Notes: generated from the sequence alone by a model not told the origin. Positions 1-6,120 are shown, counted from the first letter of the stretch. The stretch: DNA of 6,460 nucleotides from Candidatus Odyssella thessalonicensis (GCA_005240015.1 SBBV01000362.1:1-6460); one strand, 5' to 3'. Numbers and translations: made by a program.

Positions 1-6
1 CCCTAA

Positions 7-32
7 CCCTCCCCCGCAAATGCGGGGGAGGG
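7..32. repeat. GC-rich 12-bp perfect palindrome, dispersed-repeat-like
   Basis: Positions 7-18 (CCCTCCCCCGCA) and 21-32 are perfect reverse complements separated by two bases, so an 11-bp stem with a four-base loop can form on either strand. No T-run follows on either side, so it is a poor intrinsic terminator. From memory, CCCTAACCCTC...GGGGGAGGG hairpins like this recur between genes in many GC-rich alphaproteobacterial genomes, so a REP-like dispersed element is likely. Copy number cannot be judged from one window. Confidence 0.6.
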
Positions 33-80
33 AATTCTGTATACCGCCAATCGCGGCAAAAATCGTCACGGCCCGGAACG

Positions 81-105
81 AAAAGGCGGCCCTTTCGCGG
101 CCGCC
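81..105 (-). terminator. Rho-independent terminator after rplQ
   Basis: Read on the minus strand, a perfect 7-bp GC stem (GGCGGCC, 7-nt loop GCGAAAG, GGCCGCC) is followed at once by TTTTCGTT. It lies 32 nt past the rplQ stop codon, where the ribosomal cluster should end. The stem is strong and the U-run is short (four, then a broken run). It is the only hairpin in the window with a following U-run. Confidence 0.82.
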
Positions 106-136
106 CGTCGCCGAACCGTCAAACTCGTGAAATTGC

Positions 137-571
137 CTAGGCCGCGGCCGGCTGCTCTTCCTTGGGCGCCTCGGCCTCGGGCTTGGGTCCGGAATCGAGG
201 CCCTTGGCGGCGGGATCGCGGTCGACGAGCTCGATGACCGCGGCGGGCGCCGCGTCGCCGAAGCGGAAGCCCGCCTTCAGGACGCGCGTATAGCCGCCTT
301 TGCGCTCCTTGTAGCGCTCGGCGAGCGCGGTGAAGAGCTTGTCGGTGAGCTTGGCGTCCTTGAGCACCGCCAGCGCCTGCCGGCGCGCATGCAGGCCGCC
401 GCGCTTGCCGAGCGTGATCAGGCGCTCGACGATCGGGCGGAGATCCTTGGCCTTGGGCAGCGTGGTCGAGATCTGCTCGTGCTTGATCAGCGCCGCCGCC
501 ATGTTGGCGAACATCGCCTTCCGGTGGGCGGTGGTGCGGTTCAGCTTGCGGCCGCGAAGACGGTGGCGCAT
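137..571 (-). CDS. rplQ: 50S ribosomal protein L17
   Basis: L17 of the large ribosomal subunit, 144 residues. The N-terminus ([20 protein letters not shown]) is the L17 signature and fixes the ATG start. The conserved core continues through the [25 protein letters not shown] region (about 35-58) and the [27 protein letters not shown] region (about 92-118). Residues 119-144 are an acidic, Ala/Pro/Glu-rich tail beyond the compact core, as is common in Alphaproteobacteria. It is the last gene of the rpsM-rpsK-rpoA-rplQ group and is followed by a terminator. Upstream, the transcript reads CTGACCC directly before ATG, with no Shine-Dalgarno-like sequence. The repeat array filling the rpoA-rplQ gap runs to within 3 nt of the start. 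Translation may depend on coupling to rpoA or on repeat-derived RNA structure (inference). Confidence 0.97.
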   Translation of the reverse strand: MRHRLRGRKLNRTTAHRKAMFANMAAALIKHEQISTTLPKAKDLRPIVERLITLGKRGGLHARRQALAVLKDAKLTDKLFTALAERYKERKGGYTRVLKAGFRFGDAAPAAVIELVDRDPAAKGLDSGPKPEAEAPKEEQPAAA

Positions 572-573
572 GG

Positions 574-672
574 GTCAGATGCCAGATGTCAGAGTTCAGG
601 GATCAGATGCCAGTTATCAGGGATCAGAACAAATGCTCACTGGCATCTGGCATCTGATCCCTGACATCTGAC
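574..672. repeat. 7-bp-unit repeat array with fold-back palindrome
   Basis: This array fills almost the whole rpoA-rplQ spacer. From 575 the plus strand reads in steps of seven: TCAGATG, CCAGATG, TCAGAGT, TCAGGGA, TCAGATG, CCAGTTA, TCAGGGA, TCAGAAC (to 630). After a short spacer, units in the opposite sense follow from 640: CTGGCAT, CTGGCAT, CTGATCC, CTGACAT, then CTGAC. The arms contain an 18-bp perfect inverted repeat (596-613 with 647-664, 33-nt loop), and the ends GTCAGATG (574-581) and CATCTGAC (665-672) also pair. TCAGGGATCAGA occurs twice directly (596-607, 617-628), as does TCAGATGCCAG (575-585, 603-613). No U-run follows, so it is not an intrinsic terminator. Its origin is unknown. 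It could be a REP/MITE-like element or an expanded microsatellite. Confidence 0.85.
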
Positions 673-673
673 T

Positions 674-1696
674 TTAGTACGGTTCCTCGAGACGCTTGGC
701 CAGCTCCTCGATGTTCTCGGGCGGCCAGCCGGGGATCTCCATGCCGAGATGCAGGCCCATCTGCGCCAGCACCTCCTTGATCTCGTTGAGCGACTTCCGG
801 CCGAAGTTGGGCGTGCGCAGCATCTCCTGCTCGGTCTTCTGCACGAGATCGCCGATGTAGATGATGTTGTCGTTCTTGAGGCAGTTCGCCGAGCGCACCG
901 AGAGCTCGAGCTCGTCGACCTTCCTGAGGAGATTGCGGTTGAAGGGCAGATCGCCCTCTTTCTTCTCGGCCGTGATCTCCTTCGGCTCCTCGAAGTTGAT
1001 GAACATCTGGAGCTGGTCCTGGAGGATGCGCGCCGCGTAGGCGACGGCGTCCTCCGGCGACACGGTGCCGTTGGTGTCGACGGCGATCGAGAGCTTGTCG
1101 AGGTCGGTCTGCTGGCCGACGCGGGCGTTGTCGACCTTGTAGGAGACCTTGCGCACCGGGCTGAAGATCGCGTCGATCGGGATGAGGCCGATCGGCGCGT
1201 CGGCGCTGCGGCCCTGGCCGGCGGGGACATAGCCCTTGCCGTTCTCGACCGTGAGCTCCATGCGCACGTCGGCCGCCTTGTCGGCGTGGAACAGCACGAG
1301 GTCGGGGTTCAGGATCTCGATGTCGTGCGGCAGCTCGATCTGGCTCGCCTTGACCGTGCCAGCACCCTTGTGGCGCAGCGTCATCTTCTTGGGGCCGTCG
1401 CCGTGCAGGCGGAGGGCCAGCTGCTTGATGTTGAGCACGATGTCGGTCACGTCCTCGAGCACGCCCGCGATCGAGGAGAATTCGTGCAGCACGCCCTCGA
1501 TCTGCACCGAGGAGACGGCCGCACCCTGCAGCGACGACAGCAGCACGCGCCGCAGCGCGTTGCCGAGCGTCATGCCGAAGCCGCGCTCGAGCGGCTGCAC
1601 GACGATGGTCGCCTGGCGCTTGGGATCGCCGCCGGGCTCGGTCACCAGGCCCTTGGGCTTGATGAGCGCACTCCAGTTCTTCTGAATGACGTTCAT
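674..1696 (-). CDS. rpoA: DNA-directed RNA polymerase subunit alpha
   Basis: Alpha subunit of RNA polymerase, 340 residues, close to the usual 330-340. It dimerises to nucleate beta/beta' assembly, and its C-terminal domain contacts UP elements and activators. The N-terminal domain (about 1-235) carries the [20 protein letters not shown] assembly motif at 37-56 and the [21 protein letters not shown] stretch at 69-89. A charged linker (about 236-252) leads to the C-terminal domain. There [14 protein letters not shown] (265-278) contains R268, matching the DNA-contacting R265 of E. coli, and [16 protein letters not shown] (295-310) forms the conserved helix-hairpin-helix. The start is set by the conserved MNVIQKNW beginning. 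The ribosome site is not ideal: AAGG lies 2 nt and GGAGG about 13 nt before ATG. The gene is 78 nt after rpsK. rpsD, which sits here in E. coli, is absent, as usual in Alphaproteobacteria. Confidence 0.98.
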   Translation of the reverse strand: MNVIQKNWSALIKPKGLVTEPGGDPKRQATIVVQPLERGFGMTLGNALRRVLLSSLQGAAVSSVQIEGVLHEFSSIAGVLEDVTDIVLNIKQLALRLHGDGPKKMTLRHKGAGTVKASQIELPHDIEILNPDLVLFHADKAADVRMELTVENGKGYVPAGQGRSADAPIGLIPIDAIFSPVRKVSYKVDNARVGQQTDLDKLSIAVDTNGTVSPEDAVAYAARILQDQLQMFINFEEPKEITAEKKEGDLPFNRNLLRKVDELELSVRSANCLKNDNIIYIGDLVQKTEQEMLRTPNFGRKSLNEIKEVLAQMGLHLGMEIPGWPPENIEELAKRLEEPY

Positions 1697-1712
1697 GTCC
1701 TTGTCTCGTCCT

Positions 1713-1728
1713 CCCGGCGGGGGCCGGG
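1713..1728 (-). other. Stem-loop just upstream of rpoA
   Basis: A perfect 6-bp GC stem (CCCGGC / GCCGGG) with a 4-nt loop lies 17 nt before the rpoA start codon, in the rpsK-rpoA gap. On the transcript it runs directly into AGGACGAGACAAGGAC and ATG. It could hold the GGAGG part of the ribosome-binding site in structure and so modulate rpoA translation. In DNA this GC-rich, chance formation is also plausible. Confidence 0.35.
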
Positions 1729-1750
1729 TACAGCGTTAGAATTAATCGAC

Positions 1751-1774
1751 GGGCGCCGCCCGGGGGGCGCGCCC
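1751..1774 (-). other. GC-rich inverted repeat directly after rpsK
   Basis: Immediately after the rpsK TGA the transcript can pair GGGCGC with GCGCCC (outer 6 bp) or, alternatively, CGCCC with GGGCG around a CCC loop. The following sequence (GTCGATTAATTC) has no clear U-run, so an intrinsic terminator is not supported. Possible roles are pausing or protection of the upstream mRNA 3' end. Confidence 0.3.
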
Positions 1775-2185
1775 TCAGACGCGCCGGCGCTTGCGCGGCC
1801 GGCAGCCGTTGTGCGGGATCGGGGTCACGTCCTTGATCGACATGATGGTGAAGCCGACCGACTGCAGCGCGCGCAGCTCCGATTCGCGGCCGGCGCCGGG
1901 CCCCTTGACCAGCACGTCGAGCGTCTTGACGCCGTGCTCCATCGCCTTCCGGCCCGCGTCCTCGGCCGCCACCTGCGCCGCGAACGGCGTCGACTTGCGC
2001 GAGCCCTTGAAGCCCTGCGAGCCCGCCGTCGACCAGGCGATCGTGTTGCCCTGGGCGTCGGTGATCGTGATCATCGTGTTGTTGAAGCTCGCATTCACGT
2101 GCGCGACGGCGGCGGTGATGTTCTTGCGTTCGCGGCGGCGGACGCGCGCCGCAGGCGTCGCGGCAGGTGCGGTTTTCTCGGCCAT
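1775..2185 (-). CDS. rpsK: 30S ribosomal protein S11
   Basis: S11 of the small subunit platform, 136 residues against 129 in E. coli. A short Ala/Pro-rich N-terminal stretch (2-13) precedes a basic run ([10 protein letters not shown], 14-23). The family core follows: [28 protein letters not shown] (28-55), [18 protein letters not shown] (58-75), [16 protein letters not shown] (93-108), and the signature end [18 protein letters not shown] (119-136). S11 lies beside S7 and S18 in the 30S platform and contacts 16S rRNA. The ATG is preceded by GAGGAACC, a close but usable ribosome-binding site. The gene is 36 nt after rpsM and 78 nt before rpoA, as in alpha-type operons. Confidence 0.98.
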   Translation of the reverse strand: MAEKTAPAATPAARVRRRERKNITAAVAHVNASFNNTMITITDAQGNTIAWSTAGSQGFKGSRKSTPFAAQVAAEDAGRKAMEHGVKTLDVLVKGPGAGRESELRALQSVGFTIMSIKDVTPIPHNGCRPRKRRRV

Positions 2186-2221
2186 GGTTCCTCGAAAGGG
2201 CTGCGGTCAGTCGGTTGGCGG

Positions 2222-2602
2222 TTACTTCTTGGTCGCGATCTTCTTGCCGGCGATGGCGCGGCCGCGTCCCTTGCGCGTGCGCGCATTGGTGTGCGTGCGC
2301 TGGCCGCGGACCGGCAGGCCCTTCCTGTGCCGGAGCCCGCGATAGCAGCCGAGGTCCATGAGGCGCTTGATGTTCATCGCCACTTCGCGGCGGAGATCGC
2401 CTTCCACCTTGTGGTCGCGGTCGATGACCTCGCGGATGCGCGAGATCTCGTCCTCGGTGAGCTGCGAGACTCGCTTTTCCAGCGCCAGCCCCACCTTCTC
2501 CATGATCTGGTTGGCGAAGGTCGGTCCGATGCCGTGGATGTACTGAAGGGCGATGACGACGCGCTTCGCGGTGGGAATATTGACGCCTGCAATACGCGCC
2601 AA
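2222..2602 (-). CDS. rpsM: 30S ribosomal protein S13, TTG start
   Basis: S13 of the 30S head, which contacts the P-site tRNA and forms intersubunit bridges. With the TTG start at 2602-2600 the protein is 126 residues and begins [26 protein letters not shown], the normal S13 N-terminus (E. coli S13 begins MARIAGINIP and has 118 residues). The conserved [46 protein letters not shown] stretch spans about 68-112. The basic tail [13 protein letters not shown] resembles other alphaproteobacterial S13 proteins. The reading frame stays open a further 48 codons upstream to another TTG (2746), but that part is not S13-like and begins inside the leader hairpin. An AAGGAG site 8 nt before the chosen TTG settles the start. 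S13 is the first gene behind the consensus promoter at 2758-2785. Confidence 0.96.
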   Translation of the reverse strand: MARIAGVNIPTAKRVVIALQYIHGIGPTFANQIMEKVGLALEKRVSQLTEDEISRIREVIDRDHKVEGDLRREVAMNIKRLMDLGCYRGLRHRKGLPVRGQRTHTNARTRKGRGRAIAGKKIATKK

Positions 2603-2610
2603 AGTGCGTA

Positions 2611-2616
2611 CTCCTT
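2611..2616 (-). promoter_or_regulatory. Ribosome-binding site deciding the rpsM start
   Basis: On the transcript AAGGAG is followed by the 8-nt spacer TACGCACT and then TTG. This is the best Shine-Dalgarno match and spacing in the window. It marks TTG at 2602 rather than any codon further upstream as the S13 start. Confidence 0.85.
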
Positions 2617-2736
2617 GTTTTCGGTCTGTCTTTCGATGTTCGAGATCGTCGCCGGTGGGTTGCCGTGAGCCGGTGGCACGCCTCGCCCGCGCCATCGCTT
2701 TCGGATTTTGCGCAAACGCTAGCCGGCCCCGGGAGC

Positions 2737-2753
2737 CCCGCTCCAAGAGCGGG
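2737..2753 (-). other. 5'-end stem-loop in the rpsM leader
   Basis: CCCGCTC and GAGCGGG pair perfectly (7 bp) around a TTG loop. From the promoter geometry, transcription should start near 2751, so the mRNA would begin within this stem. GGAGC (2744-2740) and GCTCC (2736-2732) form a competing 5-bp hairpin that excludes the first. The leader to the S13 start is about 150 nt. In E. coli the comparable alpha-operon leader is bound by S4, but I see no sequence basis for claiming an S4 site here. Confidence 0.45.
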
Positions 2754-2757
2754 CGGG

Positions 2758-2785
2758 ATTATAGGGGCCGATCCTTCTCTGTCAA
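2758..2785 (-). promoter_or_regulatory. Consensus sigma70-type promoter for rpsM-rpsK-rpoA-rplQ
   Basis: On the minus strand TTGACA (2785-2780), a 16-nt spacer and TATAAT (2763-2758) make an exact match to both consensus hexamers; the spacer is one short of the preferred 17. The -35 box begins 4 nt after the adk stop codon, in non-coding sequence. The predicted start is about 2751. It would let the alpha-type genes be transcribed separately from, as well as read through from, the upstream secY-adk part. There is no extended -10 TG. Confidence 0.85.
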
Positions 2786-2789
2786 CGGC

Positions 2790-3377
2790 TTAGGCCCTTC
2801 CTACGATTGCCTCCAACTGTCGCGTAACCTCGTCGATCGACGCCATCCCGTCCACCTGCCTAAGGCGGCTGGACCTGGCGTAATAGGGCAGGATCGGCTG
2901 GGTCTGCTCGCGATAGACGGTGATGCGCTTCTTGAGCGTGTCGGGATTGTCGTCGGCCCGGACCGAGCCCCCCGCCGCCACGGTCTCGCGCACCCGCTTG
3001 TCGATGCGCGCGAACAGCGCCTTCTCGTCGACCCTGAGCTCGATGATGTGGTCGAGCTTCCAGCCGCGCTTTTCCATCATGTCGTCCAAGGCCTTGGCCT
3101 GCGCCACCGTGCGCGGGAAGCCGTCGAGCACGAAGCCCGATTGCTGCACGTCCGGCTTGGCGATGCGCTCGGCGAGGACGCCCACCACCACGTCGTCGGG
3201 CACCAGCTGGCCCGCCTCCATGATCGCCTTGGCCTTCTTGCCCACCTCGGTCCCCGCCGCCACGGCCGCGCGCAGCATGTCGCCCGTGGAAAGGGGGATG
3301 ACGCCGTATTTGTCTTTGAGCCGTGCTGCCTGCGTTCCCTTGCCGCACCCGGGCGGACCCAGGAGGATCACGTTCAT
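2790..3377 (-). CDS. adk: Adenylate kinase, short form
   Basis: Adenylate kinase interconverts ATP + AMP and 2 ADP in the cytoplasm. It has 195 residues, shorter than the ~214 of E. coli Adk, because the large LID insert (and any zinc cysteines) is missing. Visible elements are the P-loop GPPGCGKGTQ (7-16, with Cys11 where Ala or Ser is commoner), LSTGDMLR of the AMP-binding region (29-36), GQLVPDDVV (57-65), the LDGFPRT motif (84-90), the short-LID segment SVRADDNPDTLKKRI (138-152), and YREQTQPILPYY (155-166). The ATG overlaps the secY TGA as ATGA, and an AAAGGGG site lies inside the secY end 7 nt before it. This indicates translational coupling to secY. A longer open frame extends upstream through secY but has no adk homology. 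Confidence 0.97.
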   Translation of the reverse strand: MNVILLGPPGCGKGTQAARLKDKYGVIPLSTGDMLRAAVAAGTEVGKKAKAIMEAGQLVPDDVVVGVLAERIAKPDVQQSGFVLDGFPRTVAQAKALDDMMEKRGWKLDHIIELRVDEKALFARIDKRVRETVAAGGSVRADDNPDTLKKRITVYREQTQPILPYYARSSRLRQVDGMASIDEVTRQLEAIVGRA

Positions 3378-4720
3378 CTCTTGGCCCCTTTGAGCCGGGA
3401 CTTCTTGATGAGACCCTCGTACTGGTGCGCGAGCAGATGGCCCTGGATTTGCGCCACCGTGTCCATCGTGACCGAGACCGCGATCAGCAGCGACGTGCCG
3501 CCAAAATAGAACGGTATCGCAAGGTTGCTCGTCAGCACCTCCGGCAGCGCGCAGACGAAGGCGAGATAGGCCGCGCCGACGGTCGTGATGCGCGTCAGCA
3601 CGTAGTCGAAATAATCGGCCGTGGGCTTGCCGGGCCGGATGCCGGGCACGAAGCCGCCGTACTTCCGCAAGTTCTCGGCCGTGTCGGCCGGATTGAACAC
3701 GATCGCCGTGTAGAAGAACGCGAAGAAGACGATCATCGCCACATAGGTGCCGATGAACAGGAACGAGCCGCGGCCGAAATAGACGTTGAGGACGTTGAGC
3801 CACTCGGGGCCGGCGCCGCCCTGGCCCGAGAAGCCGGAGAGGGTCGCCGGGAGCAGCAGGAGCGAGCTCGCGAAGATCGGCGGGATCACGCCCGAGGTGT
3901 TGAGCTTCAGCGGGATGAACGAGCTCTCGCCCGAGGTCATGCGGTTGCCGACCTGGCGCTTCGGGTATTGCACCACGACGCGCCGCTGCGCGCGCTCGAT
4001 GAACACCACGAACGCGATCACCGCCACCGCGAAGACCATGAAAATCACGATCGCGACCGGCGAGAGCGAGCCGCGGCGGCCCATCTCGAAGATCTGGCCG
4101 AACGAAGACGGCAAGGTCGCCACGATGCCGGCGAAGATGATGAGCGAGATGCCGTTGCCGACGCCGCGCGCCGTGACCTGCTCGCCGAGCCACATCAGGA
4201 ACATGGTGCCGCCGACCAGCGTGATGACGACGCTGGCCTCGAAGAACACCCCCGGGTTGGGCACCACCGCGCCGCGGCTGCTGTTGGCCCCCTCGAGCCC
4301 GACGGCGATGCCGTAGGCCTGCACCGCGCAGAGCAGGACCGTGAGATAACGGGTGTACTGGTTGATCTTCTTCCGGCCCGGCTCGCCCTCCTTCTTCAGC
4401 TGCTCGAGCTTGGGCGAGACCGCCGTCAGCAGCTGCATGATGATCGACGCCGAGATGTACGGCATGATGTTGAGCGCGAAGATCGTCATGCGCTCGACGG
4501 CGCCGCCGGCGAAGACGTTCAGGTAGCCGAGGATGCCCTGCGACTGCTGCTGGAAGAGGTCGGCGAAGACCTGCTGATCGATGCCCGGGATCGGGATGAA
4601 GGTGCCGAGCCGGTAGACGAGAAGGCACCCGAGCGTGAACCAGATGCGCTTCTTGAGGTCCGTCGCCTTGCCGAAGGCGGCGAAGCTCATATTGGCGGCG
4701 ACGCGATCCGCGGTTGCCAT
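3374..4720 (-). CDS. secY: Protein translocase subunit SecY
   Basis: Channel subunit of the SecYEG translocon in the inner membrane, 448 residues. About ten hydrophobic segments can be placed: roughly 26-45, 78-99, 124-142, 160-179, 189-205, 220-241, 277-295, 319-342, 377-396 and 401-425. Family landmarks are GTFIPIPGID (39-48), the plug region (about 50-72), MPYISASIIMQLL (86-98), GNGISLIIFAGIV (188-200), the large cytoplasmic loop ERAQRRVVVQYPKRQVGNR (242-260), NTSGVIPPIFASSLL (274-288), and GFVPGIRPGKPTADYFDYVLTRIT (356-379) before the last two segments. The ATG has GGAG 5 nt upstream; Met11 is a less likely alternative start. It follows rplO by 35 nt and overlaps adk by 4 nt. rpmJ, which follows secY in many bacteria, is absent. 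Confidence 0.98.
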   Translation of the reverse strand: MATADRVAANMSFAAFGKATDLKKRIWFTLGCLLVYRLGTFIPIPGIDQQVFADLFQQQSQGILGYLNVFAGGAVERMTIFALNIMPYISASIIMQLLTAVSPKLEQLKKEGEPGRKKINQYTRYLTVLLCAVQAYGIAVGLEGANSSRGAVVPNPGVFFEASVVITLVGGTMFLMWLGEQVTARGVGNGISLIIFAGIVATLPSSFGQIFEMGRRGSLSPVAIVIFMVFAVAVIAFVVFIERAQRRVVVQYPKRQVGNRMTSGESSFIPLKLNTSGVIPPIFASSLLLLPATLSGFSGQGGAGPEWLNVLNVYFGRGSFLFIGTYVAMIVFFAFFYTAIVFNPADTAENLRKYGGFVPGIRPGKPTADYFDYVLTRITTVGAAYLAFVCALPEVLTSNLAIPFYFGGTSLLIAVSVTMDTVAQIQGHLLAHQYEGLIKKSRLKGAKR

Positions 4721-4747
4721 GCCTGCTCCGCTTTCCTGCTAGCGCCC

Positions 4748-4767
4748 CGCGCGGCTCAAGCCGCGCG
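4748..4767 (-). other. Hairpin over the rplO stop codon
   Basis: CGCGCGGCT (4748-4756) and AGCCGCGCG (4759-4767) are perfect reverse complements. The transcript can form an 8-bp stem with loop TTGA, which contains the rplO stop codon. It ends about 27 nt before the secY start. No U-run follows, so termination is unlikely. It could slow ribosomes or adjust rplO-secY coupling (inference). Confidence 0.4.
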
Positions 4768-5265
4768 CTTCGCTTTGGGCTTCAACTTGCCTTCGGGCTT
4801 GGGCTTCCGGGGCAGCAGCGTGACCGAGCCCCCCGCCTTCTCGACGGCCTCGGTCGCGCTCTTGGAGGCGCGCGTCACGGTGACCTTGATCGCGGCCTTG
4901 AGCTCGCCGTCGCCGAGCAGGCTGATGCCGTCGCGCGGGTTGCTGAGCACGCCCGCGGCCACGAGCTTGGCCGCATCGATGGGCTCGCCGGCATTGAGCT
5001 TGCCGGCGTCGATGAAGGCCTGGATCTTGCCGACGTTCACCGGCGCGTATTCGGGCTTGAAGATGTTGACGAAGCCGCGCTTGGGCAGGCGGCGGAACAG
5101 CGGCATCTGGCCGCCCTCGAACGCGTCGAGGCGGACGCCGGTGCGCGCCTTCTGGCCCTTCTGACCGCGCCCCGACTGCTGGCCCTTTCCAGAACCCAAG
5201 CCGCGACCGAGCCGCGTGCGCTTGATGTGCGCGCCGGGATTATCGCGGATCTCGTTGAGCTTCAT
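4756..5265 (-). CDS. rplO: 50S ribosomal protein L15
   Basis: L15 of the large subunit, a late-assembling 23S rRNA-binding protein. It has 169 residues against 144 in E. coli; alphaproteobacterial forms are longer. The N-terminal extended region [28 protein letters not shown] (1-28) with [14 protein letters not shown] (31-44) and [17 protein letters not shown] (49-65) is the L15 hallmark. The C-terminal globular part includes [13 protein letters not shown] (76-88), [17 protein letters not shown] (106-122) and [22 protein letters not shown] (127-148). A Lys/Pro-rich tail (153-169) follows. The start is set by MKLNEI; GGAAGGA lies about 10 nt upstream. It is 49 nt after rpmD and 35 nt before secY, in the standard spc order. 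Confidence 0.98.
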   Translation of the reverse strand: MKLNEIRDNPGAHIKRTRLGRGLGSGKGQQSGRGQKGQKARTGVRLDAFEGGQMPLFRRLPKRGFVNIFKPEYAPVNVGKIQAFIDAGKLNAGEPIDAAKLVAAGVLSNPRDGISLLGDGELKAAIKVTVTRASKSATEAVEKAGGSVTLLPRKPKPEGKLKPKAKRAA

Positions 5266-5287
5266 GACAAAAACGTCCTTCCCTGAA

Positions 5288-5303
5288 CCCGGCGCGCGCC
5301 GGG
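5288..5303. other. 16-bp perfect palindrome in the rpmD-rplO gap
   Basis: CCCGGCGCGCGCCGGG is fully self-complementary and can form a 6-bp stem with a GCGC loop on the transcript, between the rpmD stop and the rplO ribosome-binding site. No U-run follows. At this GC content such a palindrome may be fortuitous; a regulatory role is only a possibility. Confidence 0.35.
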
Positions 5304-5314
5304 CGCCCGCATAC

Positions 5315-5533
5315 TTAAGCAGCGGGCTCGACCTTTACCAGATGCTGCACCTTGAGGACCATGCCGCGCACCGCCGGCGTGTCTTCGAGCACGCGGCTGC
5401 GGTTGATCTTGTTGAGCCCGAGGCCGATCAGCGTCTCGCGCTGGTCGTGCCGGCGGGCGATCGGGCTGCCGATCTGCGTGACCTTGATCCGGCCCTGGGC
5501 GGACTTGCCGCTCTTCTTCGCGTCCTTGGCCAT
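5315..5533 (-). CDS. rpmD: 50S ribosomal protein L30
   Basis: L30, a small large-subunit protein, 72 residues against about 60 for most bacterial forms. The extra length is a basic N-terminal stretch ([15 protein letters not shown], 1-15). The family core is [53 protein letters not shown] (16-68), with the [21 protein letters not shown] signature. The ATG lies 2 nt after the rpsE stop, with AAGGA overlapping the end of rpsE, so translation is probably coupled to S5. An internal start just before the core has no ATG, GTG or TTG in the right place, which supports the long form. Confidence 0.96.
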   Translation of the reverse strand: MAKDAKKSGKSAQGRIKVTQIGSPIARRHDQRETLIGLGLNKINRSRVLEDTPAVRGMVLKVQHLVKVEPAA

Positions 5534-5535
5534 GG

Positions 5536-6120
5536 CTATTCCTTAGCCTCTTTCGCCTGTTTCGCCTCTTTCGCCTCTTTGGCCTCGGCCTGGCCGCGGC
5601 GGCCGATGATCTCGCTGACCTTGCGGCCGCGGCGGGCCGCGATCTCGCGCGGCGACTGGATGTGCTGCAGCGCGTCGAACGTGGCCTTGATCATGTTGTG
5701 CGGGTTCGAGGTGCCGACCGACTTCGCGACCACGTCGTGGACGCCGAGGCACTCGAAGATCGCGCGCATCGGGCCGCCCGCGATGATGCCGGTGCCCGGC
5801 GGCGCCGCGCGCACGACGACGCGGCCGGCGCCGAAGCGGCCCTTCTGGTCGTGGTGCAGCGTGCGGCCCTCGCGCAGCGGGATGCGGATCATGTGCCGCT
5901 TGGCCTGATCGGTGGCCTTCCTGATCGCCTCCGGCACCTCGCGCGCCTTGCCGGTGCCGTGGCCGACCTTGCCCTTCTGGTCGCCGACGACGACGATCGC
6001 CGCGAAGCCGAAGCGCTTGCCGCCCTTGACCACCTTGGCCACGCGGTTGATGCCGACGAGCTTTTCCTTGAGCTCGCCCTCTTCCCGGTCGGCCTGCTCG
6101 CGTGTTCTGTCTCGCGCCAT
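5536..6120 (-). CDS. rpsE: 30S ribosomal protein S5
   Basis: S5 of the small subunit, which helps decoding accuracy and, with S4, forms part of the mRNA entry site. It has 194 residues against 167 in E. coli. The double-stranded-RNA-binding-like N-terminal domain holds [29 protein letters not shown] (19-47) and [20 protein letters not shown] (50-69). The second domain holds [56 protein letters not shown] (96-151). The C-terminus (180-194) is five AKE-type triplets coded by 9-bp repeats. An AGGGAA site precedes the ATG by about 8 nt. The gene is 24 nt after rplR and 2 nt before rpmD. Confidence 0.98.
   Translation of the reverse strand: MARDRTREQADREEGELKEKLVGINRVAKVVKGGKRFGFAAIVVVGDQKGKVGHGTGKAREVPEAIRKATDQAKRHMIRIPLREGRTLHHDQKGRFGAGRVVVRAAPPGTGIIAGGPMRAIFECLGVHDVVAKSVGTSNPHNMIKATFDALQHIQSPREIAARRGRKVSEIIGRRGQAEAKEAKEAKQAKEAKE
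5539..5583 (-). repeat. Five 9-bp coding repeats at the 3' end of rpsE
   Basis: On the coding strand five nine-base units follow one another up to the rpsE stop: GCCAAAGAG, GCGAAAGAG, GCGAAACAG, GCGAAAGAG and GCTAAGGAA. They encode [15 protein letters not shown]. The middle units are nearly identical, so the array looks like a slippage-prone minisatellite. The encoded tail is likely a charged helix outside the conserved S5 fold. Confidence 0.85.

Noticed and set aside
574..672. CRISPR array or Rho-independent terminator in the rpoA-rplQ gap
   Set aside because: The 7-bp units have no spacers, which excludes CRISPR. The fold-back stem has a 33-nt loop and no U-run, and an essential gene lies directly downstream, which argues against a terminator.
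1729..1750. Possible promoter in the AT-rich patch between rpsK and rpoA
   Set aside because: The patch (ATTAATTCTAACGC on the transcript strand) has no -35 partner at proper spacing and no convincing -10 box.
749..2668. A 639-codon open frame on the plus strand, opposite rpoA, rpsK and rpsM
   Set aside because: It lies antisense to three certain genes, has a skewed Arg/Asp/His/Leu composition typical of GC-rich shadow frames, and resembles no known family.
2603..2746. N-terminal extension of S13 or a leader peptide from TTG at 2746
   Set aside because: The sequence is unlike S13, begins in the leader hairpin with no ribosome site, and is in frame with S13 without its own stop, so it cannot be a separate leader peptide.
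2790..4628. A 612-codon version of adk extended upstream through secY
   Set aside because: The part before 3377 is an out-of-frame reading of secY. The conserved MNVILLGPPG start, the ATGA overlap and the ribosome site fix the true start at 3377.
3323..5164. A 613-codon open frame on the plus strand, opposite secY and rplO
   Set aside because: It is again antisense to well-conserved genes, with low-complexity Arg/Asp/Glu/His content. High GC removes stop codons from the opposite frames.
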